Positions 1-11,633 of a DNA stretch of 64,000 nt are shown here, in pieces (within the stretch, counting starts at the first letter, position 1; each line of letters opens with the position of its first letter). The DNA is from Aphelocoma coerulescens (Eukaryota > Chordata > Aves > Passeriformes > Corvidae), in the NCBI RefSeq assembly GCF_041296385.1, contig NW_027184085.1, forward strand, positions 2,300,501 to 2,364,500, written 5' to 3'. The position numbers were made by a program, and so were the translations under genes. The notes beneath the pieces are model-generated. The model was not told the DNA's origin. It ran no database searches and saw only the letters and a program-made list of their open reading frames with translations.

Positions 1-1517
1 CCTAACAGTGCTGCACGGTGGGTTAGAAGACTGTTTCTATTCATTAATCAAGAACTGCTGTGTGACAACCTGTTTCTAGAGATTTTAGGGAGAATAAAGG
101 CATAAAGATGTAGCTTAATGTGTTTTTGAGGAGCTCCTCCATGCCCTACCTGTGATTCCTTTCTTGTTCAGCCTTCTGGTCCTGGATGTGGAAGATGGAG
201 GGAGTCAAGGATGGCTCAGAAAGCAGGTGAAGAAGGCCAATAATTCAGCTTTTCTGTAAGTGCATGAAGAAATAAGCCATTAGGGTGGGAACATAAATAA
301 TGAGGAGAAAAGTAACTTTCCCGTTAATTGTTACAAGTAGAAGGAAGTTTGATTTTTAAACTTGAGCTATGCATGCAGAAGCACAGGATGGTTGCTTCTG
401 AGTCTATTTAATCCTGAAACTAAATTCTTACAGGGACCATTGTCAGGGGTTGTTTCTGCATCAGTTTTATGTTGACTGGTGCTACATTTCACCTGCCACC
501 ACTCTGCTCAGTCCCTTTGCCTGCTGCTTGGCTTTCTTGAGTCCTGCTGGAGTGTCTGATGGGTTTTTGTGGCCTCAAACCCTTATTCCACTCCATGCTA
601 AGACAGCGGCTTCAGGAATGAAAAATGAGTTTAAAAATGCTATTAAAGAAAAACTGTTGGTGTAACATGATTTTTGCTCAGTCCCATATGACTTGGGGTG
701 TCCTAGGATCATTAAAAAAACCCACTTAAAGTGTGCTCTGCCTCACAAATGTCCCACAAATATCCCCTTGCTGTTAGCATGGCCCACGGCTACACCTGGG
801 TGCTTTCCATGAAGTCCCAGGTCTGCAATTGGGTGGAGAGCTGAAAATCTAAGGAAAACTCTCATGACAAAATCCAGGCTTGTTTTAGCCCGTTTTGTTG
901 TGGAGAGAAAAGTTGCAAACTGGACCTCTGAGCAATCCCAAAGGAAAAGAAAAACACTCAATTGTGTTTAGAAGAAAAAAAAACAAAAAAAGACAGAGCT
1001 GGAGGTGTTGAAGGCGGTCTCATGGGTTTGGGGTGGCGTGAGCACGCAGCTCTGGCTGGGCTGGCAGTAAAGCTGAAGCTGTGGTCGAGCAGAGAACTCG
1101 CCCTCAGGCTTTTCCTCGGAGTCAGGGAAGGTGGATTGTTTTCCGGCGATGAAATTTCCTATTGAAAAATTGAATGCTTCCTTCTCTCCCTTGTGAATGG
1201 GACGCCCGGGAAGTGAAGCGTGCTGGTTCCAATTACCAGCACAGCCAGGCCAAGTGCTGCAGTCAGTCAGGAATTTATACCTTTTCATACGTACTAGAAA
1301 AGATAAAAACTTTTTCTTTTTTTTTTTAAATTTTTTTTTTTTAATTCTTTTTTCTTTTTCAATCTATGTAATGAATTCAAAGCAGGAGCCCAGCCAGACT
1401 GCTTTTGATTTGTTCCCATATTAATGTTTTATGTCTGAATATGTGTGTGATCACTCAAATTAGTCAAACTCACTACTGCAGTTGAACCCAAAAAAATGGT
1501 CCCAAGCAATGCAGGCT
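1..1517. other. unique non-coding interval
   Basis: No repeat or recognisable gene. The longest open frame is 106 codons (968-1288, minus) and looks like chance. A run made mostly of T lies at about 1311-1360. A splice-like block at 172-255 is listed separately. Confidence 0.6.
172..255 (+). other. candidate exon (splice-like block, unproven)
   Basis: A pyrimidine-rich stretch ending TTCTTGTTCAG is followed by 84 bases (exactly 28 codons) and then a GTAAGTG donor. A weaker donor, GTGAAG, occurs earlier at 227. One frame is open across the whole block and encodes an acidic then basic stretch (reading LVLDVEDGG... and RKQVKKANN); the other two frames contain stops. I do not recognise the peptide. 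Strong-looking acceptor and donor pairs arise by chance in tens of kilobases, so this is only a candidate. Confidence 0.2.
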
Positions 1518-1876
1518 CATTGATAGGGCTGGAGCACCTCTCCTGTGCAGACAGTCTGGGAGAGCTGGGATTGTTCAGCCTGGAGAAGGCTTTGGAGAGA
1601 CCTTATTGTGGCCTTTCAGTACTTAAGAGGGATCTTTTAAGAAAAATGAAGGGCAGAGTTTTTAGTAGGGTCTGTTGTGATAGGGCAACGGGTTGATGGT
1701 TTTAAACTGAAAAAGGGGAGATTCAGACTCCATATAAGGAAGAAATTTTTTACTATGAGGGTGGGGAGGCCCTGGCACAGGTTGCCCAGAGCAGCTGTGG
1801 CTGCCCCTGGATCCCTGGCAGTGTCCAAGGCCAGGTTGGGTGGGGCTTGGAGCAGCCTGGGACAGTGGAAGGTGTC
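1518..1876 (+). mobile_element. CR1 LINE fragment, 3'-truncated
   Basis: Sense-strand CR1 tail. It begins in the ORF2 C-terminal coding region (a frame still reads GLEHLSC then ELGLFSLEK). It runs through the segment GCACAGGTTGCCCAGAGCAG and stops abruptly after GGAAGGTGTC. The last ~70 bases of a normal CR1, including the ATTCTGTG terminus, are missing. LINE copies are usually truncated at the 5' end, so losing the 3' end implies a later deletion or an aberrant integration. Confidence 0.9.
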
Positions 1877-2303
1877 TGAAATCCCATCTCCCCAGACCTT
1901 TCCCTGCCTGCATGGGCAGGGTGGATGGCCCAGTTTACAGGCAGTGCTGGCTGGAACTGGTGTGAGCTGTGGCTGCAGATGGGCCCAGAGGCTGCAGCTT
2001 TGCGTGATGCCTTCTGCAGATACCTGGCAGAGCACAAAGACCTCGTTAAGGCAGCCAGTTTGACTACAGGTGCACACCCCTCCCAGAGCACAATTGACTA
2101 AGTGGTGCTGCTCTTAGGACCAGGCTATTGCACCCCCACATTCCTGTTGATATTTAAAGTAAGGGCATACATCTCTGTTATTGTTTGCACCCAGGGTCGC
2201 CTACAGCTCTTCAGGCAGAATCCTCGCTTTCCTACAGGGTTGCACAAAGCCTCAACAGAGCCAAAGCTTGCCTTGCAGTCTGAGACAAGGGGCAGCAGGC
2301 AGA
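1877..2303. other. unique non-coding interval
   Basis: Moderately GC-rich unique sequence between two oppositely oriented CR1 pieces. Overlapping open frames here extend from the CR1 shadows on either side. Nothing else is recognisable. Confidence 0.5.
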
Positions 2304-2667
2304 TCATGGAATCACAGAATCATTTACAATGGAAAAGGCCTCTAAGATGATTGAGCCCAGCCATTCCCCAGCACTGCCAAGGCCATCACTGACCCATGTC
2401 TCCACATGGCTTTTAAATCCCTCCAGGGATGGGGAATCCACCACTGCCCTGGGCAGCTGTGCCAGGGCTGGACAACCCTTTTCATCAAGGAATTTTCCCC
2501 AATATCCCATCTAAACCTGCCCTGGTGCAATTTGAGGCTGTTCCCTCTCATCCTGTCCCTTGTTCCCTGGGAGCAGAGCCCGACCCACCCCTGGCTGCAC
2601 CCTTCCATCAGGGAGTTGTGCAGAGGGAGAAGGTCTGTCTCTTCTCAGACTCCTTTTCTCCAGGAGT
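2304..2667 (-). mobile_element. CR1 LINE fragment (TTTAGGTTGG subfamily)
   Basis: Antisense copy beginning at its 3' terminus (TCATGGAATCACAGAATCAT) and extending to the segment CTCCTTTTCTCCAGGAG. It belongs to the subfamily whose tail translates as LPRAVVDSPSLEGFKSH, distinct from the VAAPGSLAVSKAR type seen elsewhere in the window. About 360 bases, 5'-truncated, moderately diverged. Confidence 0.92.
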
Positions 2668-4600
2668 AACTAGCTGGAGGAGAATGAAAAAATACACAAA
2701 GCAGCTTACAATGTATGGAAATGTTGCAGATAGATCTGTGCAATTCCAGAAGATTCCCGTTGTGCAGTTTTGTTACTGGGAGTACACGGTCATTAGGAGT
2801 GAGCTGCAGTGGGAACACCTGGAGGGCCAGAATTAAGGGTGGTTATGCAGCCCAGCCCTGGCGTTTCTTTGGAGAGCTGCACAGCATAATTTCATCATGA
2901 ATTTATATACAGCTAATTGGCATATAGTTTGATATGCAAATAGAACCATATAAATATCAAGAGAAAGACTTAAAGCTTTGCTTTCCACTGTCATGCTACA
3001 ATCCTCGCTTTTCTGGTCAGTCTAATCTACTCAATTGCTCCTTTCATCATCCTGTGTTTTGTAGATGTGATATCTCTTTCAAAGAACATCTGTCAGACGT
3101 ATATTAATTAGTTAATTTTTCTGCATGGAATGTAAACACGAGGGTGGAGAACCCAAAGCCCTGAGGATCCGATGAGGTGTGTGGCCAAGTAATTATTTTG
3201 GGGTAGTGCAGAGATGTGGCCTGTGCTCAGTCTACAAAGGCAAGAAGCAGATTTCCTACCAGAGACAGTTTATGCTAAAGACTGAGGTGAAATTTTCTTG
3301 ATATGGGCACTAGAGCCTGTGTCATAGACACACCGTAGGGATGGCCCTTCCAAACTGAGCTTTCTAAGCCAAGGATGCTACTGGCAATGGTGCTGAAGTT
3401 TAAATTCAGTTTTTAATTAAGAATATTAAGTAATTCCAGAATGGAAGAAAGCATGGAGAGAGTCAATATTTTTGTGTTGAAGGAAAATTGAAGGTGTAAA
3501 TTTGTTAGCTGGTAGCACCAAGTTTTGCTCCTGACTTGGGGCTGCCTGGATGCTTCTTGTGATTCACACTGAGAACCAGATCTATTGGGATTTTTGTGTT
3601 GAGATTTTGGGTGAATGTCTTTTGCTGTCACTGTGAGTCTTGAATCAGATACATTTTGTGTGATAGCAAGAAATAGGTTTTTGTGTGAGGGGACGGTGAC
3701 CTGGTATACCTACACAGTAGCTGGGCTGGAGAAGAGCTTGATGTGCAGTTTTGGGGCCAAATCCAGTGCTGGCAGTAGTGCAGTGCAGAGGGGTGAATTG
3801 AAGCAGGGCTATGCACGTGTAGGTGCAGGACAGGAATTCCCAGAGGGTTCCCCAATCCTGAAGCACATCACTGGCACTGGAGCACGTCTTGCCATTGGGG
3901 ACATTCAGAAATCCTGCGAAGGCAGGGTCCTCTCTGTCAAATCCCTCCTTGGCTCCTCTGGTTCTGAGGTGTCCCCTCACCTCTGGGGCTGAGGTGTCCC
4001 CAGGCTCACTGGTGGTCAGTGAGCTGGGTTCCCATTTCTGACACCACGTGGGACAGCTGCCCCTCCATCCTCGACAGCAAGGCTCTTCCATTTGGCAAGA
4101 AACAAAATGCAGTTTCCTTTCAGCAGAATGAATTTTGGATTTCTGCAGGTTGCACCAAAGCCATGTTTGACTTCTACCATCTGTCTTTACCATTTCTGCC
4201 TTTCCTTATGTGTTTAATTTATTTTTTAGTTTGCTTCCTGGCTTCCAGTCCTCTTGGTAATGTGTTCAGTGTGGACTATTAATGTATCCCAACAGGAGCA
4301 ACCCTGCTTGTGTTTTCCTTTTGGAGTAAGGATTAGAGGATATCCCTTAGCCCTTCTATTTTTTATCCCCACTTTTTTTTTCTTTTTTCCATCCTCCTCC
4401 TTCAGGGCTGAGCTCCACTGACTGATGAGTTTTTGCAGGGGCAGAGGAGCCTGAAGGCTGCAAACTGGTCTGGTCTCTAGGTGCTGTGTTTTTTCCCAGG
4501 TCCCTTGGGGTGGGAGGAGACCTGCAAGCTGACTACACTTTTTTTTTTAAATTTCTTTTTTGGTTGGTGGATGCTTCATGGTCTGCATCAAGTTCTGGGG
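2668..4600. other. unique non-coding interval
   Basis: The 2885-3120 part is AT-rich and contains a perfect octamer ATGCAAAT at 2934-2941, a possible POU-factor site if functional. Open frames of 182 codons (3645-4193, minus) and 125 codons (3615-3992, plus) overlap each other and resemble no family I know. A T-run lies at about 4373-4387. Confidence 0.5.
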
Positions 4601-5086
4601 TCCTTAGCACAGCAAAGACAGGGAGCTGCTGCAGCCAGTCCAGAGGAAGCCACGGAGATGCTCCAGGGCTGGAGCCCCTCTGCTCTGCAGCCAGCCTGGG
4701 ACAGCTGGGGGTGCTCAGCTGCACAAGAGAAGGCTCCAGGGAGAGCTCAGAGCCCCTGGCAGGGCCTAAAGGGGCTCCAGGAGAGCTGCAGAGGGACTTG
4801 GGACAAGGCATGGAGGGACAGGACACAGGGAATGGCTTCCCAGTGCCAGAGGGCAGGGATGGATGGGATATTGGGAAGGAATTGCTGTCTGTGAGGGTGG
4901 GGAGGCCCTGGCACAGGGTGCCCAGAGCAGCTGTGGCTGCCCCTGGATCCCTGGCAGTGTCCAAGGCCAGGCTGGACGGGGCTTGGAGCAGCCTGGGATA
5001 GTGGAAGGTGTCCCTGCCCATGGCAGAGGGTGGAATGAAATGGTTTTTAAGGTCCCTTCCAAGGCACGCCGTTCTGTGATTCTGTG
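4601..5086 (+). mobile_element. CR1 LINE fragment, young subfamily, intact 3' end
   Basis: The longest young-type CR1 here, ending GTTCTGTGATTCTGTG. The coding remnant reads LAVSKARLDGAWSSLG near the 3' end. It is roughly 94% identical by eye to the inverted copy at 13393-13746 and also close to 57847-58244, so this subfamily was active recently relative to the others. Bases 4654-4770 are identical to 21391-21507 in another copy. Confidence 0.95.
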
Positions 5087-5892
5087 AGTTGTGTAATTGT
5101 GCAGTGGAGTGCAGATCGGTACTAAAGGCTTTTTTTTAAAACAAGCACTGTTTTACCATACTTGTCCAGCCAAATAATCGCAAAAATGCCTCAAGGAGGA
5201 AGGGAGATGGCATTCACCATCAGCTGGGCATCTGTAAAACACCACGTATCACAGGACTGTCAGTGGAGTCACAACACCAGCAATGCTAGGCAGAGGATTT
5301 TTTTGCTGGGGCTTGTGGTTTCCTTGCCTTGGTGGATAAAATAAAACCTGCCAAAGCAGCGGCAGTGAGCTCCCATCTATCTGTTCTCATACTCCCAGCC
5401 GCTTCTGCCTGAATTATTCATGCTCGGTAAGTGATCTGCAAACAGCTCCTGTGATCTCCCTGTGATCTGTGGGTATGCCAGACTCACCCCTGCTTAGGTC
5501 AGGGCATTTTCTTGTTTCCTTCCCCGCGGCAGGGAGTCTGTGGGAATCTCCAGATTCCTCACCACCTCCTTCTGATTAGCCCAGACGTGTATTTATTATT
5601 TACATGGCAGGATTTGTTCAGCTGTCCCAGGCACACGGTATTATCAGTGGATAAGCAAGGAGACTCGCTGCAAACATCTGTAGTTGTTGCTTGACAAATC
5701 CTGTTTGTATAAATAATATTAAGGAGCTGCAGAGGCTGTTGTAGAGTAAATACCCTCGTGACTGAAGGCAGCACTGCCAGCTTTTCACCTGCATGTGCAC
5801 CTCAACAGAGATTTACTGGGCTGTTTTACACACACACATATCTATCTCTCTCTATACATATAAATAAAACACTTCAGTTTATTTTTTTTAGT
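5087..5892. other. unique non-coding interval with short simple repeats
   Basis: Mostly unique. It contains a short CA then CT/TATC-rich stretch at about 5831-5865 and a donor-like GTAAGTG at 5427, which has no credible exon upstream (only 28 bases to the nearest AG). Confidence 0.5.
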
Positions 5893-5930
5893 TTAAAGGT
5901 CCCTTCCAACCCAAATTATTCTGCAATTCC
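5893..5930 (+). mobile_element. CR1 LINE 3'-end remnant (about 38 bases)
   Basis: AAGGTCCCTTCCAACCCAAA followed by TTATTCTGCAATTCC matches only the terminal part of CR1. It could be a severely 5'-truncated insertion or a leftover after deletion. It lies next to a T-rich stretch upstream and ATGTATGT-type sequence downstream. Confidence 0.65.
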
Positions 5931-7003
5931 AATATATATGTATGTATGTTTTATGCATTTGCCTTTTTTCCACAAGCTCTTCTCCTGTATTTATTTCAGT
6001 TTTTAATTTTTTCTCCTGATTTGGTCATGGAAATAGGTTGGTGAAACCAGTGAGAAGGGCAGTTTATGGGCAGGTAATTGGCAGGTATTCTGTGTGCTTT
6101 GCTATCCATGTCATTAATGAAATGGGCTGTAGGCCCACCTCTCCCACCACACCCACCCCAGGTACATCTTGGATCTGCCTCTCCAGTATCATCCACGTCA
6201 GCCACTCCTTATTTTTGGGGTGAGGACTGGGATGCTTCAGGAACCCATTGCCAAGTGGAGCTGGAGCTAATGCTCTGAGCAAGGGACATGGTACCCCCAG
6301 GTCCCCTTCCCCAGCTGAGGGAGTAATTTGGGGTGAAATTTTTTTTACACTAACCCTTAGGAGCACCTGTGCCTTGCCTAGGATATCTCTCACCTACAAC
6401 ATAAGCAGGATACAGTGAGTTTGTTAAAATGTCCTGTTTCTCTGCCTTCTGGAAAGAGGATTTTCTGTTAAACCTTAGGGAAATTACTGGCCTTGTTAAC
6501 TAGTGTGGAAGTAATGAACCACAGCAGGGTGACTCGGGAGATTTGGGCCCTCACTTCGTAAGACTGCATTGTTTCTTCAAATGAGAGAAATAATTTAAGC
6601 AAACAAACGAACAAAGAATTTCTGGAAATTAAAGTACGGTACAAATGGGATGATTTGCTCATCCTCTGTTTAATAGGAGCGGTGCAGTGAACAATTGTGT
6701 GGTCGACCTCAGAAATCTATCCATGGTAACTAGTCACAGGAGAGAAAAATAGACAGCCTGCCACCAACTTGGTATTAAAGTTCTATTTTCCGTTTTTTCC
6801 ACGGTTGCGGGCCAGTCAGGGACTTTCCATGAGCAATCAGCACAGCAGAAATCCCCTTCTGCTCCCTAGCAGCCATCTCTGCTCAACAATCAAAGGTGGT
6901 TTTTGTACTGATTTTGGCTTAAATGGGGCTTGGTCCCAGTTTTCAGTGGGATCAGGTTGGGGCAGACCCTTCCTGCCAAATGCATCCTGCTGAAACAGGG
7001 CTA
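5931..7003. other. unique non-coding interval
   Basis: Unique sequence starting with a TATATGTATGTATG-like run. No repeat family or coding block recognised. The largest open frame (109 codons, minus, 6064-6393) looks like chance. Confidence 0.5.
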
Positions 7004-7118
7004 TCATGGAATCACAGAATGGTTTGGGTTGAAAGGGACCTTAAAACTATCCGGTTCCACCTCCTGCCATGGGCAGGGACACCTTCCACCTTACTGGGTT
7101 GTTCCAACCTGGCCTTGC
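7004..7118 (-). mobile_element. CR1 LINE fragment, short
   Basis: Antisense copy with the 3' terminus TCATGGAATCACAGAATGG and the segment CATGGGCAGGGACACCTTCC. It ends after GGCCTTG, so only about 115 bases of tail remain: a typical strongly 5'-truncated insertion. Confidence 0.93.
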
Positions 7119-8451
7119 CCCTTCTACCCCATGGCCAAGGTGTATATGTGGTGGGGTCTGCTGAAGGAACATCGCCTTTGGTTTTGCCACCTCTACCAGG
7201 TGCTGGGTGTTAAATTCCTGATGGTGTTTGAGGTCTGTGCAAGCCCTGCACAACTCCAGTGGCTTTGGGCGGGTCCTGCAAGAGCCCAGAGGAAGGACAG
7301 AAAGACGCTGCCAGGCTGGAGTTCATCCAAAAATAAATACAGCAGAAATACTGGGCCTTCAGGCTCCATGGTCTGTTCCTCAAAAGACGGTTTTGGAAGG
7401 GATCACTGTGCTTTTGTTCTTCCATTAGGCAGCTGAGGAGAGAGCATTGTTTTCCTCCCCTCATGCGTTCCCCTTGTAGGGGAAGAAGGAGGACTTGGCC
7501 ACCCTGAGCCGAGCATCCCAGGGGACCTCCCAGAACAAAGGGCTGCATGGAGGAGGATACCGTCATCCTGTCCCCGTCATCCTCTTCCCTCCCTTCACCC
7601 TGCCCTTGGCACAGCCGTGCCCGCCCGGGGCCGGCGCGTTGAAGAGCACGGGGAGGGGAATGTTCCTCCTCTTCCTCCCTGGAAACCTGGCTAACTTCTC
7701 TTACCTCCAGGTTTGCTGCTGCCTGTAGACTTGGTGAGGCAGCCCTGGGGTTTGTCTTCTGCCAGCAAGGTGTGTGAGCCCTGGGATGGTGTAGCAGTGT
7801 GACGTGTCCAGGTGCGGTGGCTTGGATAACACAGTGCTCCTGAGGAATGTCATGTAGGTGTTCCTGGATGTGGACTGAAGCTCTGTGGACACATCCCTGT
7901 GTAATTTCTCTCCTGTGTGCTGCAGGCATCCATCCTAATCTGCAGAAAATGCCTGTGGGTTGGAGAGCACCTCCTCAGCCACGCTCTGCCTGACCCTTGA
8001 GTTAATTCCCCATACAGGATAACGTAGCCGGCACATGGAGCTGGAATGGTTTTTGGGTTTATTTTTTTAAATTATAGGTCATGTAGGTTTATTTACAAGT
8101 AACTGGACTAATACCAACCTGTCTTGTTTTGCCCAGGCTCCAAGACTGACCCTGCTGAGAGCCCCTGAGATACTGAACTCTATGAGCGGAGACCACTTGA
8201 CTGCACTCAGCACCTTTCAGGATCAGGCTCTAGGTAATTACTCTAATTCTCTGCCTGTGTGATGGGGGAAATTTGCTGTTCTGGGCTATGCAGACCATCT
8301 GAAATGACATTCCTGGTTGTTCGTCCCATCAACCTGTGGATTTTTTTTTCCCTACTGAAGGTTGCCACTCTAGATCAGTGGCTTGACACTACAATAAAAC
8401 CACTGATCCCTCAAACATAAAACAAAATACCTGCTTTGCTTACAAGGAGGA
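7119..8451. other. unique interval containing the longest non-repeat open frame
   Basis: Moderately GC-rich (small CpG patch at 7618-7650). It contains a 239-codon minus-strand open frame at 7210-7929, the longest in the window outside simple repeats. The conceptual protein is rich in Arg, Gln, Ser and Pro, has no signal or domain I recognise, and partly overlaps the adjacent CR1-free unique DNA only. I do not call it a gene. Confidence 0.5.
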
Positions 8452-8595
8452 ATCATGGAATGGTTTGTGTTGAAAGGACCCTAAAGACCATTTAGTCCAA
8501 CCCCCTTGCAACATGGTATATTCAGCTAGATTGGCTTTCTCAGAGTCCCATCCAACTTAACTGGAATACTTCCAGGGGTGGGGCATCCTGGAATT
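8452..8595 (-). mobile_element. CR1 LINE fragment, old and diverged
   Basis: Antisense copy beginning ATCATGGAATGGTTTG with GTCCAACCCCCTTGCAACA, ending around the CTTCCAGGGGTGGGGCATCC block. It is more diverged than its neighbours, including a TATTCAGCTAGATTGG segment where the consensus has a GC-rich stretch, so it is an older insertion. Confidence 0.85.
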
Positions 8596-11371
8596 GCTGG
8601 ATCACCATTCTGGTAATGGTCACCAGCTCTTGTGCTTGGGAAGTTCTCCTGAAGTTAACTTGCAGAGAGCTGTAAAAACAATCAATCAATATCAAAAAAG
8701 GTTTCAACTCCAATCAAAGGCAATCAAAGGCTTAAAATACCAATACTTGTTATCAAGGATGCTTGTTCAGGTGAGGCTTTTAAGAATTGCTTGAAACCTA
8801 CAGCTGCAGGAACCTGCTTTTAAAAATAAATCCAGTATCTTCTTTATCTGGGTTAACAGTAGCTTTGTTCTCTCCTCCAGACCTGGCCTCACTGTTGTGC
8901 CTTTGAGGAACTTTAAATCCTTGCTCCAAGGTGGATAAATGGAAGTCAAAGAGCCTGGGGCCTGGCACTGTCCCTGCTCTGTGTCTTCGTGGAGATGTGT
9001 CAGCCTGGTGCCTTGCCTGGGGGGTATGGGCAGGATTAGACCCAAGATTTGTGCTTTTATCCCAGCAAGGCCAGCTCAAACACAAAGCATGAGCTCGAGA
9101 GGTGAGGATCTCAGGGGCGAGTTTTAGAGGAGTAAGAAGGAAGCCAGCAGGATGCTGTGGATGTTACTCCGAAGCACTAAAGATGAAGGATTTCCTGTAG
9201 GATTGACTTCCTGAGCGAGGTGACATTCCATACAAAATTCTCTACACCGATAAAAGTATCAGTCAACAGAGGGATATAATTTTTAACCTGATTTGCAGAG
9301 TTTTTCCCCAAGTCAATAAAAACCAACTCCACAGTAGTTTCAGCAGAGATTAAAGCCCAGCTCTCAGATCAGAGAGGCATGAGGGCAGATGGTCTCGCTG
9401 CCCACTCTCCCAGGGCATCCTCTGTTCCTGCAGGAACAGAGGGCTTTTCTCCATCCCCTGCAGCTCTGTGTGGTGACATTTTCAGGACCCAGGCAGGAGG
9501 ACGCTGACTGGGTTGTTTCCTGTTTTGACAATCTCCATTTCAAACCCTCTGTAACACAGCACTGTGCAGGGAATTAGAACACCACAACCCATGTCCTCCT
9601 CCCTTGAATATTGCATTGGGGAGCTAAGCTCATGTTTCCAGTGGGGAGGGAGAAGACATGGGTCATGAAACAGGCTCAGAAAGTGAAAGAGAGGAACATG
9701 AAGAGTGAGAAAGAAGAAATACGTTCACCATCAGGGCTGCAGTGCCATGTTTTTCCATATCCACTCAGAATATGTGGGAATGGGGTGCTCCCTCAGTGCC
9801 AAAACTCATATGCTTTGTGTTTAAACTGCTGCTGTCAAAGCTTGGAGAATAACTAAAACAAAAAGGTCGCAGGTCAAGTGGATGTTTTCCAATTGACCGG
9901 AGCTCAGTATAAATCCTGGGGAAGGAAATAACCCAACAAACATCCACCAGCCCTGTGTCTGTGTCCCCTGCTCTGGTGTTGGCTGCTGGTGGCAGTCCTA
10001 CTGGGACATGCCACTGGCAGGCAGCTGCCTCAGCATCCTGAAATGGTCCCCAGGCAGCATCCCCTCCCCAATAAATTTTTGTGCAAATTTCAAATTTAAC
10101 AGAATCAGATCCAGATCTGGTGTAGGTCAGCAATTGGGAGGGTCGAGAGGTTGCTTCAGGTGAGCATGGAAGGAGAGAGAACACCTGCCTATGAGGAACC
10201 TGGGCTGGAGGCTCATCCTAATCCCCTGCAACACATCTTCAGCTGAGGGCACGTGTTTGCTGCTCCAAATTCAGCAGGTTTGGGTAGGCAATGCTCCTGG
10301 GGAACATCAAGGCAAATCTGTTTCTGCCACCGCTTTACATCGCCCCTCGCAAAGTCCCTCCTGAGGTTTCGGCCTGGCCAGTTGCTCTTCCATGAGTTGT
10401 AACTTGAAAATAGGGATAGATAAAGGCAAAATGTTCTGGGAGCCATGCCAAGCCAAAGGCACTGGGCTGTTAAGTGATCCATATCTTGATAACAGATTTT
10501 CTGCTCTTTATCAGCTTTTAAGAGAAAATACGGTGTCTGCGGGAGCAGATTGGGATCATCCTGAGGAATGGAGCTCTCCTTTTTAAATTGTATTGCTTTT
10601 ATTACTATTATTTTAATAATAATAATAATATTTCTGCAGTGAAGCCATATATGAGAATGTTATTTGTGTAGGAACTGGAAATGAACCTGAAATGATCAGC
10701 GTATTTTTTAAAGGCACTTTACAAGTCATTTGGCATTGGAAAAGGTACAACTATCCATCAAAGCAGGGCTTGGGGATAAAATAATTAGAAATCACACAAC
10801 CATAGCAAAGGAAGATTAGTGCTAAAATTAGAAACCATAAAGTTGTTTTTAGATTAGGCTGGAATCTGGGCAGGCTGCTTTATTGTAGCCTGTTACTTTA
10901 AAAAATGTAAGGTGAGAGGTGTGAATTGTCTGCATTTTGTTGTGTTCTAATGGAAATGCTGTTGTGAATGTTAGGTGGGATGATCTGTGAGGTGATTTCC
11001 AGGGAAATCCTTATGGGGTGGAAGTACAGTCCCATGTGAAAGATGATCAGCTGCTGAAGGAGCTGGGTTCAGTGCTGAGCTCTTCTCCATGTGGATGTCC
11101 GGTAAGGTTGGTTTGCTCCTAGTTTTGTTTCAGGGTTGTAGTGGCCAAATACCCACATTGCATCCAGAAAATGTGGTGGGATGATTGGAACTGGGAACTG
11201 AAATTGGAATTTCCACCCACAGGTGGGGTGGGTGCAAGTTGGAGCTGCTGTGGTCCCCAGACCTGAGCTGTGCCCTTGGGGCCAGGAGCTTCATCACTTT
11301 GTTTTTTTCTGGAACTCCTTAAGCATGAATAGGAATGAATCCTCTATCAGAGACAAGCATAAAATTGATCA
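8596..11371. other. unique non-coding interval
   Basis: No repeat family recognised except a short (TTA/AAT)n stretch at about 10599-10632. Two adjacent copies of CAATCAAAGG lie near 8715-8740. Open frames are up to about 139 codons (9765-10184, minus) and unrecognised. Confidence 0.5.
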
Positions 11372-11633
11372 GAGGACAGACTAGGAGAGCTGGGGGTATT
11401 CATCCAGGAGGAGAGAAGGCTCCAGGGTGACCTTAGAGCCCCTTCCACTGCCTGAAGGGTCTCCAGGAGAGCTGGAAAGGGACTTGGGACAAGACACGGA
11501 GGGACAGGATGAAAGGGAATAGTTTTATGCCAGGAGGGGAGATCCAGACTAGATAGAAGGAAGAAATTGTTTGTGATAAGGATGGTGAGGCCCTGGCACA
11601 GGTTGCCCAGAGAGGTGGATGTTCCATGTATAA
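11372..11633 (+). mobile_element. CR1 LINE fragment, 3'-truncated
   Basis: Sense copy from AGAGGACAGACTAGGAGAGC through GCACAGGTTGCCCAGAGAGG, ending after GTGGATGTTCCATG. The terminal ~150 bases are absent. Like 1518-1876 this is an unusual 3'-truncated CR1. Confidence 0.88.

Noticed and set aside
3645..4193. 182-codon minus-strand open frame
   Set aside because: Overlaps other open frames on the opposite strand and shows no protein-like features.
4533..5062. Frames of 98-171 codons on both strands reading APGSLAVSKAR-type sequence
   Set aside because: They are the CR1 tail itself and its antisense shadow; the same peptides recur at each CR1 copy.
5399..5430. Acceptor CTCCCAG followed by donor GGTAAGTG
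   Set aside because: Only 28 bases would lie between them; more likely a chance pair.
7618..7650. Small CpG cluster GCCCGGGGCCGGCGCG
   Set aside because: Only ~30 bases long, too small to argue for a promoter.
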